DNA of 25,095 bases from Phoronis australis (lineage: Eukaryota; Phoronida; Phoronidae). Under the pieces are notes generated by a model. That model searched no databases and was not told the DNA's origin. It saw nothing but the letters and a program-made list of their open reading frames with translations. Position numbers and translations under genes: made by a program. Below, piece after piece: positions 12,401 to 19,429 of the stretch (its first letter is position 1; each line of letters opens with the position of its first letter). Where the stretch lies: positions 410,013 through 435,107 of the forward strand of contig NMRA01000045.1 of assembly GCA_002633005.1 (NCBI GenBank), written 5' to 3'.

Positions 12401-13861
12401 GCCACTAGGTGGCGCAAAATACCTCGAATCCATGCGAAAACGAGAGGATAGCGTCATTTTACTAATAGATGCCTGACTGCCAAATTTTATGAAAATCTGT
12501 TGACGACCTCCTCCGAAGATACTGAGATAAACGTAAAAAATAAATCGCCACTAGGGGAAACATCTGTACTCGGATAAGTCCGAAATTCGTCGTCATCCGT
12601 CGTCAGCTTCATAGGAACACATCCGCCAAATCTCATCAAGATCCTGTGAGGGTTTAGGAGATAGGCCTTCAGCTGCGGACGCCCAGACAGAAATGACGGC
12701 AATATGCATTTTGAAGAAGTTACACGAATTCACGACTGTTGACGAACAAACAGACCACGGGACACAAATCCAACAAATTCCACCGGATTTTATTTCTTGC
12801 TATTTTTGCAATTGTCAGGTGCCAGTCACGCGCTTCGCTCAGTCTCGCGCTTGTCTTTGCCTAACTCAAGTGACGTAACTTGAAATCATTGACATGATGT
12901 CTATGCTTGAAAATTTCGTGGATATCGCACGCGGTGAAAAAGTTAACGGGGACCAACAAAGTGGAATTGGAATGAGTTCGCCAAAGTCATCTTATTTAAT
13001 TTACCGAACATATGTTTAAAACCAGAAAGGGTCGCCGAAGAATGTAAGCGCTTTTTAAGCGATAGTTTTAAGTGTAAAATACATTTTTGACGAGGTGAAA
13101 ACCTCTTATTCGGTGAGCGGATTTGGCCTATCGCCCGTTTAAAATACACGTGACGAAATTAACACAGAGACCAATGTGGAGTGTTGTATCCCATGTTGAC
13201 CTAGGCTACTGTCAGCCGAGTAGAGGGGCTACGAGTTGTCTAATCCATAATAGGAGCATGTCTGCAAAATTTCACGAACATCCATTCAAGGGTTTTGAAG
13301 ATACAACAACGTAATGCTAGACAAACGGAACGAAGGAGACGACTGCGTAATGCGCCTACAAGTGTATAACGTAATGCGCCTACAAGTGTATAACGTAATG
13401 CGCCTACAAGTGTATAACGTAATGCGCCTACAAGTGTATAACGTAATGCGCCTACAAGTGTACAACGTAATGCGCCTACAAGTGTATAACGTAATGCACC
13501 TACAAATGTATAAAATAAATAAAATTGCCATAAGAGATCACAGCAGTTGTCGGATCCGTCCAAAAGTCGTCACCTTCAATCATGATCGCCCTGACGGAGA
13601 TAACGGCAATATGCAACATAAATAGTATGTCGGCTCCACAGACATAAAAGTCTATGGTGTAGACATAAAAGTCTATCTTCGGCACAAAAATAGCCACTAG
13701 AGATCGCAGAACACGTCAAACCGGTCAGATTTTACCTCTTTATACAGACTTTCGCACTTTTTTGAAGCATCCACCTGCCCTGCAAACGATTCAGTAGGAA
13801 CTGTGGTATTCAGAGCGTTAGTAATACGATCGTCAATGGTGCGCATTCTTTTCAACGCTTC
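6392..13861 (-). CDS. MIX23: MIX23 (CCDC58), mitochondrial intermembrane space protein; exons 2-5
   Basis: Four minus-strand exons (13861-13736, 8579-8433, 7730-7671, 6445-6392) join in phase 0 to give 128 codons plus a stop. The human protein is about 144 residues, so only a short first exon of about 17 residues is missing. Conserved blocks in order are [62 protein letters not shown] and YERCRNHYKP. Three of the family's conserved cysteines are present; the N-terminal one would be in exon 1. MIX23 is a small helical, cysteine-containing protein of the intermembrane space, known in yeast to support TIM23-dependent import. One oddity is DRSLK where the human protein has DRSWK. Intron 2 (8580-13735) carries a large satellite and intron 4 a TIR element. 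Convergent with the spondin-type gene. Confidence 0.9.
6493..7071. mobile_element. TIR element (MITE-like) with 9-bp target duplication
   Basis: Terminal inverted repeats of about 41 bp start AGGGCTGTTCCAG and run through AAAATCTGT to a TGGGAGGGGGGG tract (6493-6534 and 7031-7071). They are flanked by AAATTTCTA (6484-6492) and AAATATCTA (7072-7080), a 9-bp duplication with one mismatch. The interior has direct repeats of ACCACCCGTAATTTTT near both ends and no transposase. A 9-bp duplication suggests a Mutator-like source, but hAT-like (8 bp) cannot be excluded. It sits in MIX23 intron 4, 47 bp upstream (in transcript sense) of the exon 5 acceptor. Confidence 0.82.
7348..7508 (+). other. Unassigned open stretch after an acceptor-like site
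   Basis: Following TTTTTATTCTCAG (ending 7347) there are 53 codons that read plausibly as protein (VTWEDCSGDEFGFHPAIM ... SRDYSFHSTTV) up to TAA at 7508. It lies on the strand opposite MIX23 inside intron 4, so it would be a nested last exon if real. I recognise no family and see no partner exon. Chance is the likelier explanation. Confidence 0.15.
7671..7730 (-). CDS. MIX23: MIX23 exon 4
   Basis: A 60-bp exon lies between TTTCTTCCAG (ending 7731) and a GTAAGT donor (7670). It encodes [20 protein letters not shown], matching human [20 protein letters not shown]. Both borders are phase 0. The Trp-to-Leu change in DRSWK is visible here. Confidence 0.92.
8433..8579 (-). CDS. MIX23: MIX23 exon 3 (coiled-coil helix)
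   Basis: A 147-bp exon (49 codons) lies between a T-run acceptor (ATTTTTTTCAG, ending 8580) and a GTAAGA donor (8432), phase 0 on both sides. It runs from LNESYRQRGELIKTC to [11 protein letters not shown]. The charged helical stretch ending [15 protein letters not shown] is the most conserved part of the family, and the KTC cysteine is kept. The open frame continues past the donor only as intron. Confidence 0.93.
9291..9380 (+). repeat. Decayed fragment of element D inside the satellite
   Basis: GAGCAACGCAGAGTGTTAAAATG, then TTGCA, then TTTTAGGGTTATTTATTTG and ATCATAATAATGGCCA follow the same order as the right-end copy at 24841-24926. It accounts for the long B-to-C spacing in the first trimer (237 instead of about 160 bp) and leads directly into a C-type core (TGGCCACAAGATTGCGC). 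Confidence 0.6.
11819..11848. repeat. Inverted-repeat hairpin, copy 1
   Basis: ATGCGTCCACATAT, a two-base AA loop and ATATGTGGGCGCAT form a 14-bp stem with one G:T pair. It is preceded by GACGGAGATGACGGCATA and followed by AAAAATAAAATTGCC, the start of the next A monomer, so it replaces the normal end of the preceding unit. Confidence 0.8.
12364..12393. repeat. Inverted-repeat hairpin, copy 2
   Basis: This has the same 14-bp stem and AA loop as the copy at 11819, again after GATGACGGCATA and before a core-bearing monomer, here a C unit (AAAAATGGCCACTAGG). Its reuse at a monomer junction suggests it is a defined module of the satellite. Confidence 0.8.
12713..13230. other. Unique intron sequence, nothing recognised
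   Basis: Between the satellite end and the next satellite fragment there is no core motif, tandem repeat or convincing frame. It belongs to MIX23 intron 2. Confidence 0.4.
13237..13312 (+). repeat. Satellite C-monomer 3' fragment
   Basis: TAATAGGAGCATGTCTGCAAAATTTCACGAACATCCATTCAAGGGTTTTGAAGATACAA keeps the order of the C monomer's 3' half (AATAGGTGCC, CAAATTTCATGAAAATCCGT, TTTTGAAGATACA). The core-bearing 5' half is absent; the 24-bp minisatellite follows. Confidence 0.65.
13346..13513 (+). repeat. 24-bp minisatellite, seven copies
   Basis: The unit CGTAATGCGCCTACAAGTGT plus ATAA repeats head to tail at 13346, 13370, 13394, 13418, 13442, 13466 and 13490. Copies are nearly identical, with more changes in the last. 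There are no spacers, so it is not a CRISPR array. Because 24 is divisible by three, open frames with eight-residue repeats appear on both strands; these are artefacts. The unit resembles ATAATGCGTCCACATATAAA of the satellite hairpin module. Confidence 0.93.
13525..13720 (+). repeat. Diverged satellite A and C fragments
   Basis: AAATTGCCATAAGAGATCACAGCAG, then TCGGATCCGTCCAAAAGTCGTCA, is a decayed A monomer. GACGGAGATAACGGCAATATGC follows and matches the module before the hairpins. TAGCCACTAGAGATCGCAGAA at 13691 is a decayed C core within 50 bp of the MIX23 exon 2 donor. In between, AGACATAAAAGTCTATGGTGT and a near copy lie in tandem (13642-13677). Confidence 0.6.
13736..13861 (-). CDS. MIX23: MIX23 exon 2
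   Basis: The acceptor CCTTTGTGTTGCAG ends at 13862 and the donor GTAAAA starts at 13735; both borders are phase 0. The 42 codons run [13 protein letters not shown] to KKCESLYKE and include [12 protein letters not shown], nearly identical to human [23 protein letters not shown]. The upstream codons to 13930 (MTVRTNGYNRF...) are intron read-through, because the family has C-x-D/E-F-x-x-F-Q before this point and that is not encoded there. Confidence 0.93.
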
Positions 13862-14504
13862 CTGCAACACAAAGGAATAATCTATAGTGTTCATACCAAA
13901 GCGGTTATAACCATTGGTTCGAACAGTCAAAACTAGTTGTAAAAGTTTTAACTGAAGTGCGATTAGAACTCGACTAGAAAGGGATCAAGTTGAGAAAAAG
14001 GAAACGAGAATATGTAAATTTTAAGCTGTATTTCGCGCTGTTTAGCTGACTTAATTAGAAACAAAAATCGAATGAGACCTTTCACTCCCATAAAAGCGGT
14101 TTGATTCGTAATATTGCTCACAACGATAGATTCCATTTTGGTAACCAATTCAAGTCACTGGGAATGCGTATACATGTGTCATTTTCGATTTTGCAATTTC
14201 AGTGTTGGCCAGCCACAATAACTCCGTTTAAAGCACTTCCTCCTGTCGGTGGTGATTACAGTGTTCTTGACACTAACGGGAATAAAATCCTATCAAGATG
14301 TCTGTGGACTGGACTTGTAAACCAAAGCAGCGCCCTGCCGACGCGCTGACACTGCGACGACATTCGGCAGGTTTCCGTACCCAAATGCCGTGCACACAGT
14401 TCGCCCTGGCTGTACGCTGACGTAAGTAGCAGGCCTATTGAAAAATCCCAGCTTACGGAAAGGAAATAGTGAATTCCATCTCATAATCTAACCTCATCGA
14501 CCAA

Positions 14505-14606
14505 TCACTCCATTGGTACGCTGCTAGCAAGTTCTCGAGCATATTCGCCAAAGCACTCGCTGTCCTCATTAATTCGCGCGATTTCACGTGGGTCTTGTGT
14601 GATCAT
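14505..14606 (-). CDS. Small ORF upstream of MIX23 exon 2, unassigned
   Basis: ATG at 14606 opens 33 codons (MITQDPREIARINEDSECFG to SSVPME, TGA at 14505). Composition is protein-like and acidic. It lies about 0.7 kb upstream of MIX23 exon 2 on the same strand, where exon 1 might be. ECFGEY loosely recalls the family's N-terminal CEEFAEF, but the spacing to exon 2 is wrong and only a weak donor (GTACCA after AGC) is present. It could be an upstream ORF, an exon of another gene, or chance. Confidence 0.2.
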   Translation of the reverse strand: MITQDPREIARINEDSECFGEYARELASSVPME

Positions 14607-14609
14607 AGT

Positions 14610-15350
14610 GATCACAAATTCACATCTCTGCAGTTAGCCTACTTTATAGACACGTAATCTGTCTGTAATAGTTACATTATTTTTGTGCAATCCATGTTCC
14701 CCATGACTTGAGCTAACTTATTTGTTTTCATTCGTGTTGTACTCTTTTTCTCTTGTATTTTCTGTGCCTCAGTGAGTGAGCTCCTTGAAAAAAATAAAAA
14801 ATATAAAAAACCGCGGAACAAACTGATTTGACTAAAATATTGTAAAACGCATGCGCACACCCAGCCTTTAATATGGGGGGCACGAATTTCAGGCGATGTG
14901 GACCTTTTGCTGACAAAAGAGCGGGAGGACTAAAAAAGGAAAAACGGGGTACCACCTTCACCGCGCCTTTTCAGTGGACTTTTGTCGTTCTCTCGGACTT
15001 TTTGTTTCTCTAAGGCGGTCCACTCGAAATGTCTAATGAAGCAAACATAATAGGTGCGCTCTCCAACACGGCATAACGGCGTTTTGCCGTTGCTCCCAAC
15101 TACAGCCCAACAACAAGTTGGGAAGAACACCCCTGTAGCCAATATCTTGCACGACGGATTAACTCCATTCTGACATTTATGGTTGAGAAAGAAACCGCAA
15201 GTGGTCTAAATGAAGAGTGACCGTCAACGTCCTTGGACTTCTACGACACAAGACGTGTGAACCAGTGCAATTTCCTTTACATAAAAACAAGTAAAATGTA
15301 AGGCCTCATCCGCGGATAGCTGAGCGGTTACTACAATTGGCTCGCTATAT
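14610..15350. other. Region without recognised features
   Basis: No conserved coding exon is seen. MIX23 exon 1 and its promoter are expected upstream of 13861 on the minus strand, but I could not find the C-x-D/E-F-x-x-F-Q signature followed by a GT donor here. Confidence 0.3.
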
Positions 15351-16210
15351 GCAAACAAACTGGCATCATAGATATTCTATAGTCTATGCTGGCATGACTG
15401 ATGGACTGAAGTGTAAATGTAGTCTGTTACTGTATAGACAAATCGGTGCTTAAAATTTATGTTCAGGAAATGTGAATCCTAGGAATTGTGGTTGCGCCTT
15501 TTCGGAATGCATCTTTCTACTGTCGATGACTTTTGTTTACGATACTGTCCTGTATTCATACATTATGATTAACACACCGGTTAAATCGCCCAGATATGTG
15601 TTTATTGTACATGTATGTGCTTCAAGCACGCGGCTATTAAACATCACTGCAGAAACGAAATAGTTGCTACGACGCCACTTGCATGACAAGGCTAAAATCG
15701 TTCAGAGTCCGCCATTTTTTCACGGTGTTGTAAAGCAAACCAATGACTGCTGAGCGCGTTCCACTGCGTGATACCTGCGTGCTGGCTAGGCACGTAGGGG
15801 GCCAGCGAGGTATCATTCAGTACCGAGCACGCGTCTTATCACTCATTCTGGATGATGTAACCTCGGCAGTCATTGGTTAGCTTTACAACGAAGAAATGGC
15901 TGACTATGTGCGATTTTTAGCCCTGTCATGCAAGTGGCGTAACAGCAACTGTTTCCACAGTATGTTTAATAGCCGCGTGCTTGAAGCACAAACATGTACA
16001 CTAATCATACATCTGGCCGATTTAACCGGTGTGTTATTCATACTGTGTGAATACAGGACAGCAACGTAAACAAAAGTCAGCGACAGTAGAAAAATGCACT
16101 CCAAAAAGGCTGATTCACATTTCTTCAACATGAATTTTAAGCACCGAGTTGTCTGTACAGCAGACCTTATTTGCACATCCTACATCAGTCATGTCAGTTT
16201 GTTTGCGTAA
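15351..16210. mobile_element. Large foldback (inverted repeat) element
   Basis: Arms of about 350-400 bp (about 15351-15752 and 15863-16210) are diverged inverted copies. Matching blocks include GCAAACAAACTGRCAT, CGGTGCTTAAAATT, CTTTTGTTTACG, AACACACCGGTTAAATCG, GTGCTTCAAGCACGCGGCTA, ACGCCACTTGCATGACA and AACCAATGACTGC. The two similar open frames (15472-15663 + and 15904-16176 -) reflect this duplication and are not evidence of genes. The 110-bp centre holds a second hairpin (GATACCT...GCTGGC / GCCAGCGAGGTATC, 15770-15814). Left of the left arm, GATAGCTGAGCGGTTA resembles a tRNA box A, but no box B follows. Confidence 0.8.
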
Positions 16211-17300
16211 AGCGCTACCCGTTGAGAATTCGACCAGCCAATCAGAACCGCCGGTGTAAAAAAAATTTCGAGGAAAATTAAATGATACCTGCGTGTTGTC
16301 TACACCCTAGCGGACACGCAAGGGAACCAGCGAGAATCAGATGTCTCAGCCAGTTGACCCAACGGAACTCGCCGAGTCAATCAAGTGCAGCCCGTGCGAA
16401 TAGAACAAGCGGAGATGAAACCTACCGCCCAAACAGTGCTTAGTAATTACAAAATACATGCCTTTGTTTTCAAATCAGCTTTTATAATGGTTTTATAATG
16501 TCAGTCAAAACTGATAGGTGATTCTTAAACGGTAATAATTTAAACTGTAACAAGGCCATTGACTTCACCGCTAATTTCAGTGATTACGCGGGGAATACGG
16601 CCAAGGCTGTGTTCAGATAGAAGTGAGGAAGAAATCGTCGGTACGAAAAACAGTGAATGTTGACGACTTCCTTTGTGACGTCGCTGAGTTTGCTGGCAGA
16701 CTCTAGGTAAGTTTGGATTTTTGGTTTAATCCGATAAGGTGCTTTAGAGAGCAATTATAGTTGGCAATAATTTATAAAGGAAGCGACAGGGCTGGGTACA
16801 TGTATATAGAAAATCAGTTCAAACTCTTGTGTTTTCAGTATAACATGTTTACACGTTACAACAATCCAAGCCAGACATATCAAAGACCTCACTAACACTT
16901 CCAATGTGATTGCCCGCCCTTTACCAGTCGTTTAGACGGAGTGTAAAACTCGTCGCAAAACAATACAATAATTTTCAGCCTTCTGTTGTAAATCAAATTA
17001 CTCGTTATTTTGCGAAAGTTTACCTTGAATAATCATAAAGCAGTTAATCTTCCTTTACAACAAGTAGTTAAGGAAACCTAAATGTCCTCTGATCTCTATT
17101 TGCCATTAGGCTTAGTGATTAGAATGTTTGTGAGTTCAGTATTTCACTTTTCATCTTTGTGACATACTTGTTTGTGAGTATTTTATTTTTATACACTATA
17201 TGCGCATCCAATTTACAATCTGAGCAACCCAACAGATGTGCCCAAGACTGCGCAGCAAAAAGTATGCTTTTACGGGTGTTTAACAGTATCAAGCATTATA
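16211..17300. other. Non-coding, weak signals only
   Basis: A third GATACCTGCGTG (16285), related to the foldback centre, and a CCAATCAG box (16239) are seen. A good plus-strand donor (TAG|GTAAGT at 16706) follows a stop-rich stretch and could end a non-coding first exon, but nothing ties it to a gene. Confidence 0.3.
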
Positions 17301-17545
17301 TAAAATAAAAAGGCCTCTAAGGGGGCGCTACATAAGTCAATCCGTCTGTCCTCTCAATCAATCTGTCCTCTCCTTGATAGAAGCCTTTTGACCATACATA
17401 AAGAAACCTAAATTGCTACTAGGGGCCTCTATGGCAGGTGGACTCTTTGCAAAATCAACGTTAGGCGTACTGTACTCAATTGGAACACATAAAATACAAA
17501 TTTAACGAAGATCCATGGAGGAATACGGTAGGGAGCGCCAGAGGG
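17300..17545 (+). repeat. Strongly diverged satellite monomers
   Basis: AAAAAGGCCTCTAAGGGGGCGCTAC then TCAATCCGTCTGTCC, followed by CTAAATTGCTACTAGGGGC and later ACATAAAATACAAATTTAACGAAGATCC, follow the order of the C and A monomers with much decay. This places a relic of the family on the other side of MIX23 exon 2, outside the main array. Confidence 0.5.
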
Positions 17546-17797
17546 TTGGACCTGCATGAACATCTACGTCAGCCTTCATTTTGCACGTGGACTGTTACAA
17601 AAATTAGAGCAAACCTATAATTTTTTGCCGTTTTCATTCGAAGGGATAATTCTCTCACCAGAAACTGCCTTCATTACAATGATACATTATCTATCATCCA
17701 AAGGGATACGTAGTTCCCTTACGTAGTGACAATGGCGCTGAGAATGTCAACGCCGTAACATCCAGCCTTGTCCCCAAGCCTCAAGATAGCGCTAATA

Positions 17798-18390
17798 GGT
17801 TTAGCCATTTTAAGCTTGGTTAGGGGAAATCAATGTGTCATAATTGTGACACATTTTCCGGAATTCGACGAAATATTACGAGTATTACAAAGTAATATCA
17901 AATTTGAAGTGTTATGCAGTATGATACAAAAAATCAAAATTAGCGGTATGCAGCAATTTAGGTCAAAATTATTGCAAAAATGACATGCTTTGATTCGGGA
18001 ACAGATTAGTTTCTATGGTACTTTCAATAAAATAGAATCTAAAATACATAAGAGAACAACTTTTATTTCAACCAATAACCTAAACAATGCCTCCTGCTTC
18101 ACTGATATCTATTGTTGTGACTCTAATTTAGTGTCTAGAAAATCCTATTCAAATTTATCTCAGTGCATTACATCACACTCTGCGATCTCTGCCCAACACT
18201 TGATCTGTTTTGGTTTGAAAAACCTCACAGGATCCTCTCTTGATAAGTTAAATTCTGACAGAGAACACTTCATGTTCGTTACTTTACCTAAATAATCTGT
18301 CGCCATCTTGAAATGTTTTAACGTCGTCACGGCAGCGGCCAATCATTGCGCAGAAGGCATTTCCCTAACCAAGCCTCAAATGGCTAAACC
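17798..18390. mobile_element. Candidate TIR-bounded element
   Basis: GGTTTAGCCATTTTAAGCTTGGTTAGGGG at 17798 returns in reverse complement at 18359-18390 (ATTTCCCTAACCAAGCCTCAAATGGCTAAACC), about 32 bp with three or four differences. The 590-bp element is AT-rich and has open frames with no known domain. No clear target duplication flanks it, so it may be a foldback or an old insertion. Confidence 0.6.
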
Positions 18391-18789
18391 GATCAGACGA
18401 GACTGATCTCTTCCTTTGTACACGCCATGACATCTCGCTTTTCAACAGTACATCGGCCTGTATCATGAATTCCTTGTATTCGCCATCTCGTTTCCTTTAT
18501 TTTATTTTAACGAAGCGACATTGCTGAGTTTTGCATGCTCCCAAGTCCCAGTGTATGGAATGAGCCAATGAGAGGCTGGTGTGGAGAATGCCTTAGATGA
18601 CCCCATGTGCGTCGGTATTAACGTTATCAGTTTCGTGACCATACTCAACACAAGTCACCACACAGAAAGGCTTCTTGCTTCGTACACTTCATCACAGCTC
18701 CATTTAACTGCACTTACAAAATTCAATAACTTTTCGTTTCCTTTCATCATTTCCTTTCATTTTATATACAAAGTGACGCTGCTGAGTAA

Positions 18790-18884
18790 GATGTTCATTT
18801 TTAGAACATTTCCGGTTCAAAGACGAAAAAGACGTTGGAGAGTCAGATGTTTATTTTTAGAGCACTTTACGGTTTTTCAACGAA
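18790..18884 (+). repeat. Two-copy direct repeat, period 56 bp
   Basis: GATGTTCATTTTTAGAACATTTCCGGTTCAAAGACGAA (18790) is repeated with changes as GATGTTTATTTTTAGAGCACTTTACGGTTTTTCAACGAA (18846). Confidence 0.55.
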
Positions 18885-18978
18885 GTTAATCAATAAAAAT
18901 TGGATGCAGTATCAATAGTATTTGCAATGAGCAAAACTATAGGCTACGTTTAATAAATATTAAAAATAATTGCAGGCG

Positions 18979-19001
18979 GTCTGATACACGTTGTATCAGA
19001 C
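18979..19001. repeat. Perfect 9-bp hairpin
   Basis: GTCTGATAC, a five-base ACGTT loop and GTATCAGAC form a perfect stem in a GC-rich island. Its function is unknown. Confidence 0.6.
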
Positions 19002-19110
19002 GTGCGCAGGCCTCGCATGTGGGCCCATTGCACTGATCACCTGGAAATATTTTTATGCTTTATTGATATATGGTTAAAACCGAGCTGAAGAGCTAGAAAC
19101 CTGGCTCAAG

Positions 19111-19149
19111 GGTTTAGCAGTGTGACCTGGTGGGACACACTGCTAAACC
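19111..19149. repeat. Perfect 14-bp stem-loop
   Basis: GGTTTAGCAGTGTG (19111-19124) and CACACTGCTAAACC (19136-19149) pair without mismatch around an 11-base loop. The pairing does not extend convincingly outward, so the stem is shorter than a normal microRNA precursor. It could be a structured RNA, a factor-binding dyad or the core of a palindromic insertion. Confidence 0.7.
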
Positions 19150-19417
19150 GTTGGATCTGACATCGATAATACCTTTGGGTGAACCATAGTATCATGAATA
19201 ATGTAAAGATATTCCCGATCTCAAAGCGTTGACATTTGCAGCGCTATTGCCACCACATAAGGGGCTGCGAACGAATGTGGTTACACCAAACCATGGTACG
19301 TTCTGTGAACCCAAAGTAAAAGCCACGCAAAGAATCATTCTTCATTGATAGAAGGTAAACAGTGAATGGTATCCCAAAATTTATGAATTATATCCCATGA
19401 TTTAACGTTCCAACGTC

Positions 19418-19429
19418 GCCGCCATTTTG
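19418..19429 (-). promoter_or_regulatory. YY1-like motif
   Basis: GCCGCCATTTTG is the reverse complement of CAAAATGGCGGC, the classical YY1 site often found at animal transcription starts. A CG-containing context follows, but no gene start can be tied to it. The 19576-19929 and 19898-20191 frames downstream show no recognisable domain. Confidence 0.25.

Larger units (their letters stand above)
8885..12705 (+). repeat. Higher-order satellite, A-B-C monomers with CTCF-like cores
   Basis: Three related monomers recur in fixed order. Core positions (first C of CCAC or its equivalent): A 8991, B 9137, C 9374, A 9488, B 9621, C 9773, A 9920, B 10071, C 10231, B 10440, C 10603, A 10745, B 10891, C 11052, A 11198, B 11344, C 11504, A 11650, A 11862, B 12006, C 12154, A 12299, C 12402, A 12548. 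In intact copies A spans 146, B about 160 and C 146 bp, so one trimer is 452-453 bp. Cores are CCACTAGGGGGCAC (A), CCACTAGGAGGCGC (B) and CCACTAGGTGGCGC (C). Shared inner blocks include AATCCGTC(C/T)GAAA, CAAATTTCATGAAAATCCGT and GAAGATACA. The A core near 10345 is lost by deletion, the A unit at 11650 has an altered interior, and the unit at 12299 skips B. All open frames here are artefacts. Confidence 0.93.

Noticed and set aside
8930-12700. Many 60-105 residue frames across the satellite
   Set aside because: They are similar to each other only because the DNA repeats. Frames are interrupted differently in each copy and show no protein-level constraint.
13346-13513. CRISPR-like regular repeats
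   Set aside because: The units abut with no unique spacers, and the surrounding genes are animal genes.
13240-13625. Open frames on both strands with eight-residue repeats
   Set aside because: They are produced by the 24-bp minisatellite, whose unit length is divisible by three; there is no start context, splice site or family match.
13697-13930. Single-exon MIX23 fragment starting at the ATG at 13930
   Set aside because: Both ends are intronic read-through: a good acceptor at 13862 and a donor at 13735 bound the conserved part.
14101-14148. MESIV peptide before a GTGAGC donor as MIX23 exon 1
   Set aside because: The phase fits, but it lacks the C-x-D/E-F-x-x-F-Q block that all family members I know have just before exon 2.
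15311-15345. tRNA gene or tRNA-derived SINE head
   Set aside because: GATAGCTGAGCGGTTA resembles box A, but no box B (GGTTCRANYCC) follows at the right distance and no cloverleaf can be drawn.
17768-17983. Small secreted protein (hydrophobic N-terminus)
   Set aside because: The frame starts at TTG, its first part lies in a terminal inverted repeat, and the hydrophobic run is chance translation of AT-rich DNA.
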